From positions 1 to 64,000 of the forward strand of contig JBGCFQ010000023.1 in assembly GCA_045106985.1 (NCBI GenBank): 64,000 bases of DNA, read 5' to 3'. Under the pieces are notes generated by a model that had not been told where the DNA came from, searched no databases, and saw nothing but the letters and a program-made list of their open reading frames with translations. The position numbers were made by a program, and so were the translations under genes. The stretch comes from JAUIET01 sp045106985. Its GTDB lineage: Bacteria; Pseudomonadota; Gammaproteobacteria; Pseudomonadales; JAUIET01. Shown here piece after piece: positions 54,841 through 63,343 of the stretch (position 1 is the first letter of the stretch; the number at the start of each line of letters is the position of its first letter).

Positions 54841-55427
54841 AATGGATCCTGATGGTTAGAGAGCAAGCTGCTTTGGTGGACCGTCGCAGCTTCTGAACTA
54901 TTGTAACAAGTACTGCATCGAGAAAAACTGCCTTTACAACACATATTGGTCTCCGCACGCGCCAAACTGGTCTGTATGAGCTGGGATTACCTTGCCCGGT
55001 CTTGCTCACTATCATTACGGATGGTGCACCTCGGCGGATCACAGAGCCGCCGGTAAAAACACTTAAAAGTCATGACCTATTATTCATACTCGCTCGATGA
55101 AGCTTCATTGAACTATCCGTATCAGGGCCGTATAGTCTGAAGCGAAAGTTTGTGATCGAAAGAGCCCGTTAAGCACCGTATTTACTGGCGCTCAGAAGCC
55201 TGTAAATGTTGGAATTTTGGGCGAACTATAGTCACGGTTTCCTCTGGCGATCACTGGGCTGCTGCCCGCCTACGCGGGCTGTCAAGGGGAGAAAAATTGA
55301 TACGTTATGGGATGCGCAGACGGCGCCATTTGTAGTCTGGTGTAGGATGCTACGCGCAAAAAAATCGAGTGTGAGCTGGTAGTATGAAAATACAAATAAT
55401 AATTACACCAATATAAGGGAGTACTCC
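54841..55427. other. Long divergent intergenic region between egtBD and the UGSC operon
   Basis: 587 bp with no convincing gene. It contains hairpins CGGCGG/CCGCCG (55032-55037, 55047-55052, 9-nt loop) and GCCCGC/GCGGGC (55264-55269, 55274-55279, CTAC loop), then an AT-rich segment (55380-55415) before a good AAGGGAG ribosome binding site. The second hairpin lies in the probable leader of the UGSC operon. I do not recognise a known riboswitch. Confidence 0.5.
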
Positions 55428-56390
55428 TTGGCTATACCACTGACCCAAGCACCAGGCTTATCAGGTTCGACATTTTTGGATTTTCCATTAGCACTTGACC
55501 TAGACAAACTGAGCGCTGACTTTGCGATTCTTGGTATACCATTTGGTATGCCCTATGACGACCTGGGTAAACCTAACGACCAGAGTTTGGCACCTGACGC
55601 TATTCGGCATGCACCGAGCAAAGAAGATATAGCCTACACGAAAGGTCATTATGACTGGGACCTCGGTGGACATTTGCTCGATGGCCAGCACATTGACATT
55701 GTAGATTGCGGCAACGTGACGTTCGACCCTGATGATAATCACGAGCACTACCTCAGGGCTGAACAGACCGCACGTAAGATATTATCCTCAGGTGCGCAGC
55801 TTATAACTCTGGGGGGCGATCATGGTGTGCCAATACCCGTATTGCGCGCCCTAGACGTTCTTCAACAGAAAATCACTTTGGTTCACATAGATGCTCATCT
55901 GGATTGGCGCGATGAGGTCAATGGCGAGCATGAGGGTTATTCGAGTCCAATAAGACGCGCGGCCGAAATGCCGTGGATAGGCGAAATAGTACAAATTGGT
56001 TTACGTGGAATTGGCAGTGCGCGTGAGGCTGAAGTTAATGACGCGCGCAGGCATGGGGCTGAACTAATTTCTGCCTACGAGATGCACGATATTGGTATTG
56101 ACGCAGTACTTGATCGAATACCCGATGGCGGACCTTATTACCTCACGATAGATGCAGACGGTATTGACCCTACCATCATGCCAGCGGTGATGGCGCAAAC
56201 ACCAGGTGGTTTGGACTGGGTTCAAACTCGTAAGTTTATCCATGGTTTGGTGAACAAAGGTCGGGTTGTGGGCATGGATCTCGTCGAAATTGCACCACGC
56301 TATGATGTAGGTAAGACAACAATGATTCATGCTGAGCGACTGATCTGTAATTTCATCGGTGCGTCGATACGAGCGGGGCACTGCAAATGA
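55428..56390 (+). CDS. Ureohydrolase (agmatinase/arginase family)
   Basis: 320 residues starting at TTG, chosen because AAGGGAG lies 8 nt upstream and no in-frame ATG fits. The dinuclear Mn ligand motifs are complete: GGDHG (about 128), HIDAHLDW and TIDADGIDP. The family cleaves guanidino groups (agmatine, arginine, guanidinobutyrate and others) to release urea. The long loop after HLDW (RDEVNGEHEGYSSPIRRA) resembles agmatinase-type enzymes. It is the first gene of the UGSC operon and overlaps the MFS gene by 4 nt, so its substrate is probably imported by that transporter. Agmatine itself is not implied. Confidence 0.88.
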   Translation: MAIPLTQAPGLSGSTFLDFPLALDLDKLSADFAILGIPFGMPYDDLGKPNDQSLAPDAIRHAPSKEDIAYTKGHYDWDLGGHLLDGQHIDIVDCGNVTFDPDDNHEHYLRAEQTARKILSSGAQLITLGGDHGVPIPVLRALDVLQQKITLVHIDAHLDWRDEVNGEHEGYSSPIRRAAEMPWIGEIVQIGLRGIGSAREAEVNDARRHGAELISAYEMHDIGIDAVLDRIPDGGPYYLTIDADGIDPTIMPAVMAQTPGGLDWVQTRKFIHGLVNKGRVVGMDLVEIAPRYDVGKTTMIHAERLICNFIGASIRAGHCK

Positions 56391-57670
56391 GTATGTCTGC
56401 AGCGAACGTTCGCCGATGGCTTATTATGGTTGTTCTGAGCGTGTCGGGCGGCATTATTTATTTGCTGCCTTTTCTGCAAGAAGTGTATTACAAGCCGCTT
56501 GCCGAAGCCCTGTCTCTAGACAATACGCAAGTAGGTTCTCTGATGAGCGCCTTTGGTGTGACTGGCATGCTTTCCTATTTTCCTGGAGGGTGGATGGCTG
56601 ATCGCTACTCTCCGCGAAAACTACTAACGGCTTCGCTACTTCTAACGGGGGGTGCTGGTTTATATTTTGCAACGTTCCCAAGCTACGCCGTTAGTTTAGC
56701 CATCCACGCTGTATGGGGTGTAACAGTAACGTTATTGTTTTGGGGCGCAATGATTCGTGTTACCAGAGGTTGGGCCCCACCCGAAGAGCAGGGTAAGGCT
56801 TTTGGTATTCTGGAAACTGGTCGCGGCTTTGGAGAGGTATTGAGTTCAATGGCACTGCTGGCGGTATTTGGTGCGCTGGGTAGCGGTGCATTTGCGCTAT
56901 CGACTGTAATAACATCGCTGTCGGTTTTGATACTGGTGCTTGGCGTTGTGGCTTGGTTTACTATTGATGACAATGCAGGTGGACGACAACCCGCCGAAGA
57001 ACAAAAATCGTCTGTAGGAATAGCTGAAGTGCTAGCGGTTTTGAAAATGCCGTCGGTTTGGCTCATTGGAACCATCATTCTTGCCGGTTACTGTGCCTAT
57101 TGGGGCACCTTCCGGTTTACCTCTTATTCCTCCGATATATTCTTGTTAAGCGTTACTATGGGGGCTGCCATTAGCGTTGGTAAGATGTGGATGAAACCGA
57201 TAGCGGCTCTGGTTGCAGGTTTCGTTTCTGACAAATTTGGAATCGCAAAGTCGGTTGCTGCATTGTTTGTCATACTAATCGCTTCGTTTGTTTTGTTCGC
57301 ACTTCTTCCTGGTTCGCAATCTTTGCTTGCGGTCATGATTGTTAATGTAGCGCTTGCGTCGTTGGCAGTGTTTGCCATGCGTGGTATTTACTTTGCGCTA
57401 CTGGAAGAGGGCGGTATCCCTATTGCTGTAACGGGAACAGCCGCTGGAATCGTCTCAGTCGTGGGTTTTACCCCCGACATTTTTATGCCCTATTTGGGTG
57501 GCATGCTATTGGATCAGTATCCCGGTGCTGAAGGCTATCGATATTTCTTTTTGACGGTTGCAGCGATATGCTCGGTTGGACTGATCGCTACTTTGATGTT
57601 GATGCGCGGAATTTCGCGCAATCGCAATTTAGTTTTGGAGTATACTGAATCTCAAAAGGAGGTCTTATGA
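56387..57670 (+). CDS. MFS transporter of the UGSC operon
   Basis: 427 residues, 12 predicted helices. SAFGVTGMLSYFPGGWMADR, then the loop YSPRKLLTASLLL, form the helix 2-3 motif; the later part has MRGIYFALLEEGGIP and GTAAGIVSVVGFTPDIFM. It is a paralogue of the transporter at 40801-42096. Start and stop both overlap neighbours by 4 nt (ATGA), so the ureohydrolase, transporter and UGSC protein are translationally coupled. It probably imports the operon's substrate. Confidence 0.87.
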   Translation: MSMSAANVRRWLIMVVLSVSGGIIYLLPFLQEVYYKPLAEALSLDNTQVGSLMSAFGVTGMLSYFPGGWMADRYSPRKLLTASLLLTGGAGLYFATFPSYAVSLAIHAVWGVTVTLLFWGAMIRVTRGWAPPEEQGKAFGILETGRGFGEVLSSMALLAVFGALGSGAFALSTVITSLSVLILVLGVVAWFTIDDNAGGRQPAEEQKSSVGIAEVLAVLKMPSVWLIGTIILAGYCAYWGTFRFTSYSSDIFLLSVTMGAAISVGKMWMKPIAALVAGFVSDKFGIAKSVAALFVILIASFVLFALLPGSQSLLAVMIVNVALASLAVFAMRGIYFALLEEGGIPIAVTGTAAGIVSVVGFTPDIFMPYLGGMLLDQYPGAEGYRYFFLTVAAICSVGLIATLMLMRGISRNRNLVLEYTESQKEVL

Positions 57671-58203
57671 TCGAATACCATAACCCTGAAGCCTCAGTGG
57701 CTGTCGATAGAACACCCTATGAACTATCTGCCGTTATCAAAGGTTCCAAAGCCATAAAGATTGGATTTCTTGCCAATGGATTTCCAGATTCAGAGAATTT
57801 TCTGAATGAATTGGCCAAGGCAATGAAAACCATTGAGCCGGCTATTGAAGTGCTTGCTTACAACAAGGGCAATGCGACTGTTCCTGCCAATGCTGATATG
57901 TTGGCTGACATAAGCACTCATTGCTCTGCTGCGGTCGCTGCCTACGGGCACTGAGGCTCTTGTACCACCGGCACCGTGCGTGACGGAATCAATTTAGCAA
58001 ACCTTGGTATTCCCGCTGTAGCGTTAGTGACTGAAGAATTTTGGCCGCAGGGAGACTTTGTGGCTGAATCTTTAGGTATGCCTGATGTTCCGCGAGTAAA
58101 GCTTCCGCATCCGATTGCCGGTGGCAGTACAGATTACATTCGTAAAGTAGCCTCTGACTATGCCGCTCAAGTAGTCGAAGCATTGGAGGCCCGGAGTGAG
58201 TGA
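57667..58203 (+). CDS. UGSC-family selenoprotein (in-frame UGA as selenocysteine)
   Basis: Read through the UGA at 57952-57954 this gives 178 residues. The motif is AAYGH, UGA (residue 96), GSC (Cys99), TTGTVRDGINL. U-G-S-C is the defining motif of the UGSC selenoprotein family known from marine bacteria. The frame continues in conserved-looking sequence to a stop overlapping the next gene (EEFWPQGDFVAESLG, HPIAGGSTDYIR). The first half has an alpha/beta start (IKIGFLANGFPDSENFLNEL). A short CAC/GTG stem with a G in its loop can form 12-24 nt after the UGA, where a bacterial SECIS would lie. The biochemical role of the family is not known to me; a U-x-x-C site suggests redox or nucleophilic chemistry. 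Confidence 0.9.
57952..57954 (+). other. In-frame UGA, selenocysteine codon of the UGSC protein
   Basis: TGA followed by Gly-Ser-Cys codons, in a frame that remains open on both sides from the start at 57667 to the stop at 58201-58203. The surrounding operon overlaps show that the full-length frame is the gene. Confidence 0.88.
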
Positions 58204-59257
58204 GATGTTAACGGCCTTGGATGAAGAGGCGGCCTTAGAAGATTTGCATGCGCGTGGTTTTACCGACGGCTTACCGGTTGTAATACCCACAGCAGAGCGC
58301 GTGCGAAGGATGGTGCTTGCCTCAGGCCAGGAGGGCGACATGGCCCTGGGCACTATGGGGCCTGGGCATGGTATGGCGACCATTGAGAAAGTTGCTGTGG
58401 CAGCCGTTATGGCTGGTTGCCTTACAGACTATATGCCAGTTGTGTTAGCAGCTGTTAAGGCTGTAATAGCCCCAGTATTCGACCTAACTGAAATGCAGGC
58501 AACAACACATTGTACGGCACCTCTAATTATCGTTAATGGCCCCGCCAGACATAGTTGTGGACCAATTGCCAGTGGCTATGGTGCATTGGGGCCTGGTCAC
58601 CGTGCCAACGCGTCTATAGGCCGCGCACTTCGGCTAGCGATGATTAACATAGGCAAGGCGCGACCTGGCAGCTCTGATATGGCTCTGCTTGGCCATCCGG
58701 GTAAGTTTACTTATTGCTTGGCTGAGAACGAGGAGGACAGCCCCTTTCCACCTCTGCATGTTGATCTTGGCTTTGCTGCGGAAGACAGCGTGGTCACAGT
58801 TATTGGTGCTGAGGCGCCGCACTCGGTGATTTATGTGGGTGACGCTGACGATCCAGAACACTACAAAACCTTGCTTGAGCTTTTGGCCATTGGGGTTGCT
58901 AACGCGGCGACCAATAACGCTATTCTCGGTAGCGGCATGGCTACTATTGTGCTCAACCCTGAGCATGCCGATATATTGCACGCGGCGGGTTTGAGCAGGC
59001 AAGATATTGCTGAGGGAATTTATCAGCGCAGTTGCATGGAGCCCGAGGACATCACGCGCCTTATGCCGGCTTTTGCGGGTGACAACCCTCAAAAAAGATA
59101 CGCCTTCAGTGGCCCTGAGAGTTTGCTCATTTTGATGTCTGGTGGCAGCGGTCTCTATTCAATGGTCATGCCATCTTGGAGCACTGGCCCGCATTCGAAC
59201 TCGGCATCAAGCGTGAAAGTAGAAGCAGATTTTTTCTGTGAAATTCCCGGCCTGTAA
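58196..59257 (+). CDS. Conserved protein of the UGSC operon, function unrecognised
   Basis: 353 residues from a GTG at 58196 (GGAGG upstream) or 350 from the ATG at 58205. No signal peptide is seen. The sequence is rich in Gly and small residues: LPVVIPTAERV, ALGTMGPGHGMATIEKV, ATTHCTAPLIIVNGP, SCGPIASGYGALGPG, and a late SGGSGLYSMVM. It has conserved-looking Cys residues in THCTAP and RHSCGP, and internal resemblance between its GPGH segments. Overlap with the UGSC gene indicates a partner protein or second subunit. I do not recognise a catalytic family and assign no reaction. Confidence 0.7.
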   Translation: MSEMLTALDEEAALEDLHARGFTDGLPVVIPTAERVRRMVLASGQEGDMALGTMGPGHGMATIEKVAVAAVMAGCLTDYMPVVLAAVKAVIAPVFDLTEMQATTHCTAPLIIVNGPARHSCGPIASGYGALGPGHRANASIGRALRLAMINIGKARPGSSDMALLGHPGKFTYCLAENEEDSPFPPLHVDLGFAAEDSVVTVIGAEAPHSVIYVGDADDPEHYKTLLELLAIGVANAATNNAILGSGMATIVLNPEHADILHAAGLSRQDIAEGIYQRSCMEPEDITRLMPAFAGDNPQKRYAFSGPESLLILMSGGSGLYSMVMPSWSTGPHSNSASSVKVEADFFCEIPGL

Positions 59258-59282
59258 AACCCCGCTAGATAACACGCAGTAA

Positions 59283-59311
59283 GAGACTCACCTTTTTTAA
59301 AGGTGAGTCTC
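59283..59311. terminator. Bidirectional intrinsic terminator after the UGSC operon
   Basis: GAGACTCACCTTT and AAAGGTGAGTCTC form a perfect 13-bp stem with a TTT loop between the convergent UGSC operon and the acyl-CoA dehydrogenase gene. The loop-side T/A runs give partial U-tracts in both directions. Confidence 0.75.
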
Positions 59312-59316
59312 ATCGG

Positions 59317-60396
59317 CTAAATCCAGCCTTGCGCTCTTGCGGCATCTTCGCGCGCACGCTCTGGCGAGCCCAATACTTGTCGATTGAAGCCAATTCTTTT
59401 GAACCAGTAATGCAAACCCATTAGGTCTGTGAAACCCATGCCGCCATGCACCTCAGTCGAGGTGCGCGCGACAAAGCGACCCACTTCCGACAAATGCGCT
59501 TTGGCGTGGCAGGCCGTAACGCGACTTTCTTCTGGAATGGCATCAAAGGCATGAGCAGCGTACCAAACGAGTGACCTGCAAGGTTCGAGTTCAGCCGCCA
59601 TTTCGGCACACATATGTTTAACCGCTTGAAAGCTGCCAATTACGCGATTGAATTGCTTGCGCTCTTTTGCATAGTCAACGGCTTTCTCAATCATATGCTG
59701 CGCAGCGCCCAGTGTGTCAGCGGCAAGCATTATTCTGCCAGCGTCTATCAACTGTTGGATCAGAGCCTGGTCAGCATTGAGTAATTCCGCCTTTGCATTC
59801 GATAAGCGAAACTCAGCAAGAGCCTGAGTGTCATCAATAGAACGTAAAGCTTCACGTTCTACCCCATTGGCGTTCGTTTCAACCGCGTACAGCGAGCTGT
59901 CTGGGCCATTAACCAGCAACAGCTCTGCTTGAGGAGCGCCCAGTGCAAATAAAACGTGACCGGAAAGCTCGCCATTCGACACGCTGAGACCTGCACCATC
60001 GCGCGCGCCAGTATTCTCACTCAAGGCGACGGCTACTTGTAGGCTGCCATCGGCAATGGCAGGGAGCCATTTGCGTTGTTGCGTTTCATTTGCGGCTTGG
60101 CGAATTGCTAGTGTTGCTAGCACGCTGCTCGCCATAAATGCTACTGGGCATATGTAACGCCCCAGCATTTCTTGAACAAGCATAGCGTCTAACAATGACA
60201 TATTAAGGCCACCGTGCGCCTCTGGCGCCAATAAGCCTGTAATACCTAAATCAGCCAAGCCTTTCCATAGAGTGTCATCGTGCTTTGCACCACCTTCAGC
60301 CAGCTCTCGCACTCGATCCAGTGGGCTGTTGTCTTGCAGAAAACGGTCAACGCTTTCTTGCAACATGACTTGTTCTTCTGTGAGGCCAAATTCCAT
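59317..60396 (-). CDS. Acyl-CoA dehydrogenase, smaller partner
   Basis: 359 residues with the acyl-CoA dehydrogenase fold. The start EFGLTEEQVMLQESVDRFL and the C-terminal VHGGMGFTDLMGLHYWFKRI are typical, but the central FAD/substrate motifs are weaker than in the gene before it. It follows its partner with 1 nt between stop and start. Such pairs form heteromeric FadE-type dehydrogenases in steroid or cyclic acid breakdown, in which one subunit lacks the catalytic base. That arrangement here is an inference. Confidence 0.85.
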   Translation of the reverse strand: MEFGLTEEQVMLQESVDRFLQDNSPLDRVRELAEGGAKHDDTLWKGLADLGITGLLAPEAHGGLNMSLLDAMLVQEMLGRYICPVAFMASSVLATLAIRQAANETQQRKWLPAIADGSLQVAVALSENTGARDGAGLSVSNGELSGHVLFALGAPQAELLLVNGPDSSLYAVETNANGVEREALRSIDDTQALAEFRLSNAKAELLNADQALIQQLIDAGRIMLAADTLGAAQHMIEKAVDYAKERKQFNRVIGSFQAVKHMCAEMAAELEPCRSLVWYAAHAFDAIPEESRVTACHAKAHLSEVGRFVARTSTEVHGGMGFTDLMGLHYWFKRIGFNRQVLGSPERAREDAARAQGWI

Positions 60397-60397
60397 C

Positions 60398-61618
60398 TTA
60401 ACGCGCTCCTTTTGCAGGCGAAGAAACAGAAGGAGCAGGCTTTGGTTCGCGAGGCATTCCTAGGCCATGCTCAGAAATTATGTTCTTCTGAATTTGCGCG
60501 GTACCGCCACCGATGATTAATCCCAAATCAAACATATACATTCTTTGCCATTCGCCTCTATCGCGCAGCCGCGAACTACGGTGGTAGAGAATTCCCAACT
60601 CGCCATAACAGTCAATCGCTAAGGCGGCCAGTTGATGGTTCAGTTCGCAGCCTTGCAGCTTAACGATTAGCCGCGCCATACCGGCACTTTTTTTCTTTAG
60701 TGAGCTGGTTAGCAAACGCAGGCCATTGAATTGCATCGCCAACACTTCGCTTTGCAGTTTCAGCAAGCGGTCGCGCAGAATGGGGTTTTCCATTAGGGTT
60801 GTTCCGTCAATGGTTTCCTCCTGCATTAACTTTATGATTCGATTAAGCCGGGTGTTTGAGGTATTTGGGTCGCCCAACATGCCACGTTCATGCTTTAAGG
60901 TTGCGTTAGCTACCTGCCAACCTTCTCCGCGATTACCCACCATGCTACTTTTGGGCACGCGTACGTCAGTGAAAAACACTTCGTTGAATTCTGCGTTGCC
61001 AGTCATGGTGTTTAACGGACGCACTTCAATGCCCGGAGTATCCATTGAGAACAGCAGGTAGGAAATACCCTGGTGCTTTGGAGCATCGGGTTCGGTGCGC
61101 ACCAAGCAAAACATCATGTCGGCTTCATGCGCGGTACTGGTCCATATTTTTTGTCCGTTGATTATAAAGTCGTCACCGTCTTCAGTAGCTTTGGTTTGCA
61201 GGTTCGCAAGATCAGAGCCTGCGCCTGGTTCCGAATAACCTTGGCACCAAAGTACGTCGCCGCTGAGTGTTTTAGGTATCCATTCTTGCTTTTGCTGTTC
61301 TGTACCCATTTCCAACAAAGTGGGCACTAACATAGATACACCTTGGCCTGCTAAGCCACCAGGCGCTCCTGCGCGTGTAAATTCTTCTGCGCTAATGCGT
61401 GACTTTAATATATCGGCTTGCCCACCGTGCCCGCCATACTCTTTGGGTATGGTTCTCGCGGTATAGCCATGTTCTATAAGCATGGCCTGCCAGCGTCTTA
61501 GTTCTTCGTCGGGTCTTCCCATGCCAGTGCGCTTTGGCCATTGTTCTGTAGTGCTTTCCAGAAATTGTCGTACTTCCTGTCTGTAGTTCTGATACTCGGG
61601 GCCGTAAGCCAAATCCAT
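60398..61618 (-). CDS. Acyl-CoA dehydrogenase, larger partner
   Basis: 406 residues. Motifs are WCQGYSEPGAGSDLANLQT (FAD and substrate loop, about 128-146), INGQKIWTSTAHEADMMFCL and a C-terminal GGGTAQIQKNIISEHGLGMP. It oxidises an acyl-CoA at C2-C3 and passes electrons to ETF. It is upstream of, and nearly fused to, the smaller partner; the pair is likely one heteromeric enzyme. The substrate is unknown. Confidence 0.9.
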   Translation of the reverse strand: MDLAYGPEYQNYRQEVRQFLESTTEQWPKRTGMGRPDEELRRWQAMLIEHGYTARTIPKEYGGHGGQADILKSRISAEEFTRAGAPGGLAGQGVSMLVPTLLEMGTEQQKQEWIPKTLSGDVLWCQGYSEPGAGSDLANLQTKATEDGDDFIINGQKIWTSTAHEADMMFCLVRTEPDAPKHQGISYLLFSMDTPGIEVRPLNTMTGNAEFNEVFFTDVRVPKSSMVGNRGEGWQVANATLKHERGMLGDPNTSNTRLNRIIKLMQEETIDGTTLMENPILRDRLLKLQSEVLAMQFNGLRLLTSSLKKKSAGMARLIVKLQGCELNHQLAALAIDCYGELGILYHRSSRLRDRGEWQRMYMFDLGLIIGGGTAQIQKNIISEHGLGMPREPKPAPSVSSPAKGAR

Positions 61619-61782
61619 CGTTCACTTCCTCATTCTAAAGCCAGCTTTATGCGCGCGTTTACGTCAAAAGGCTGGCTCAAATACGTTCCGTTTTGTAATG
61701 CTGGCGAGCAAATAATCTCGTCGATCGTGTAGCAAACAGAGTAACATGATTGCAGCTTATTTTTAATTACGGGAGCAAAGCA

Positions 61783-62607
61783 ATGGCAAGGTTCGATGGC
61801 GCAAGCGTTGTAGTAACAGGTGGTGCAAGTGGTATTGGGGAAGCCACGGTGCGCGGTATTGTTAGCGAAGGTGGTCAAGTAGTTATTGCTGATTTGCAAC
61901 AGGAAATGGGCGAAGCATTGGCTGCAGAGTTGGGTAGCAATGCTGCTTTCTGTAGAACGGATGTGACAAAAGAAGAAGATATAGTGGCAGCCATCGCGTT
62001 GGCCCAAAGTAGTTTCGGTCCGCTGACCGGAATGGTAAACAACGCGGGCATAGTTGGGGCCATCGGCTCTATTATGGAAACTACGGCAGAGGCTTTTGAT
62101 CATTCCATGGCTATTCTGTCACGCGCTGTATTCTTAGGAATAAAGCACGCTGCTATAGCCATGCAAGACCAGAAAAAAGGCGCGATTGTTTCACTTGCTA
62201 GTACGGCTGGCTTGGTTGGCGGGCAAGGCCCCCACGTATACACGATGGCTAAACATGCTGTTGTTGGAATTACCAAATCGGCCGCATGCGAATTGGCCGC
62301 AAAAGGTATTCGCGTTAATGCGATTGCACCGGGCGGCACTGTAACGCCAATGACCGCAGCTTTAACGGATAATAATCCGGATATTATCGCAGCGGGCTTA
62401 GCGCAATCTTCACCACTTGGTTTTGCGGCGATGCCGGCTGATATGGCCTCAGGTATTTTGTTTGCTCTTAGTGAAGACTCGCGTTATATGACTGGTCATA
62501 CAATTTTAATGGATGCTGGTGAAACCATGGGTACAGCTCCAGACTTTTATGCGGCCGACGCTGAGGTTATGTTGCATGGGGGGCAGCGTACTTCCCAGAA
62601 TGGCTAG
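61783..62607 (+). CDS. Short-chain dehydrogenase/reductase
   Basis: 274 residues from the ATG at 61783 (GGGAG site); the frame is open 11 codons upstream. TGGASGIG (cofactor), NNAGIVG, and the active site in YTMAKHAVVG, with a GHTILMDAGETM end as in FabG-like SDRs. IADLQ after the second strand suggests NAD. It is divergent from the acyl-CoA dehydrogenase pair and may act on their hydroxyacyl product. Confidence 0.88.
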   Translation: MARFDGASVVVTGGASGIGEATVRGIVSEGGQVVIADLQQEMGEALAAELGSNAAFCRTDVTKEEDIVAAIALAQSSFGPLTGMVNNAGIVGAIGSIMETTAEAFDHSMAILSRAVFLGIKHAAIAMQDQKKGAIVSLASTAGLVGGQGPHVYTMAKHAVVGITKSAACELAAKGIRVNAIAPGGTVTPMTAALTDNNPDIIAAGLAQSSPLGFAAMPADMASGILFALSEDSRYMTGHTILMDAGETMGTAPDFYAADAEVMLHGGQRTSQNG

Positions 62608-62688
62608 GGCTGTCTTTCCGTTCAGTGGGTCATCCTTGCCCGGTTCCGCGAGTTTAACTTAGCGGAAGCGAAACTGCCCAGGTAGTGA

Positions 62689-62790
62689 CAAGCGGATTGC
62701 ATACTGTTTTGAAGCGAATAGCGCCAAGGATGGACGCGGGATGGCACATGGATGTGCCTCTGAGCATCAAAATAGTATGCAGTCCGCTTG
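62689..62790. repeat. Long imperfect inverted repeat with nested hairpin
   Basis: Arms at 62689-62715 and 62764-62790 match at 24 of 27 positions. Two of the three differences are G-U compatible in plus-strand RNA. Between them lies a nested hairpin GGCACA/TGTGCC (62743-62748, 62753-62758, TGGA loop), and just upstream TTCCGC/GCGGAA (62644-62649, 62662-62667). It lies between two convergent genes. It could be a terminator, a small structured RNA or a miniature repeat element; the sequence alone does not decide. Confidence 0.6.
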
Positions 62791-62865
62791 GCACGGGCGC
62801 TTGAATAAGTACTGCTTAGACTTGGATTTGAAAAATGACTCTTTCGTCAGCAATGTTGTATATTG

Positions 62866-63336
62866 CTACTGTTTCAACAACGAAGGTAAAGCCTCGATAC
62901 ACAGTTCGTAGCCGTCAACGCCCAAGCCAGTTACAACAGCGTCAGTTGCCAGCGACACATAAGACGTATGGCGAAACGTTTCTCGTGCATGAGGGTTCGA
63001 GATATGCAGCTCGATCTTGTAGCCATTGAATGCTCGCAAAGCATCGTGAATAGCGACTGAAGTGTGAGTGTAAGCGCCTGCATTAATAATAATGGCGTCC
63101 ACATTGTTGATCGCTTGTTGAACCCACTCTACTAGCTGGCCCTCATAATTGGACTGCACAAAATTGACGTCTACATTGAGCTCCTTGCCCCGTTTTACGC
63201 ACCTGTCGGCAATGTCGTCCAGGGTGTCGTAGCCGTATATTTCTGGTTCGCGGCTGCCCAACAAGTTTAAATTTGGACCGTTGATTACCGTAACTTTCAT
63301 CGTATTAATTTTGGCTTTAGTCTTAGTGTCAGTCAT
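62866..63336 (-). CDS. aroQ: Type II 3-dehydroquinate dehydratase
   Basis: 156 residues, or 144 from the ATG at 63300, which matches the usual family start and length better; neither start has a good ribosome binding site. Motifs are INGPNLNLLGSREPEIYG (catalytic Arg and Tyr loop), INAGAYTHTS and the catalytic HISN with the following Arg (HARETFRH). It removes water from 3-dehydroquinate in the shikimate pathway or in quinate breakdown. It begins 7 nt after an AroQ-like gene. The usual accB/accC neighbours are absent. Confidence 0.95.
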   Translation of the reverse strand: MTDTKTKAKINTMKVTVINGPNLNLLGSREPEIYGYDTLDDIADRCVKRGKELNVDVNFVQSNYEGQLVEWVQQAINNVDAIIINAGAYTHTSVAIHDALRAFNGYKIELHISNPHARETFRHTSYVSLATDAVVTGLGVDGYELCIEALPSLLKQ

Positions 63337-63343
63337 AGCAGCA

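Noticed and set aside
54841..55427. Riboswitch (for example guanidine class) or tRNA-Sec in the leader of the UGSC operon
   Set aside because: Only simple hairpins are seen; no conserved riboswitch core, ACGR tetraloop pair or tRNA cloverleaf could be recognised.
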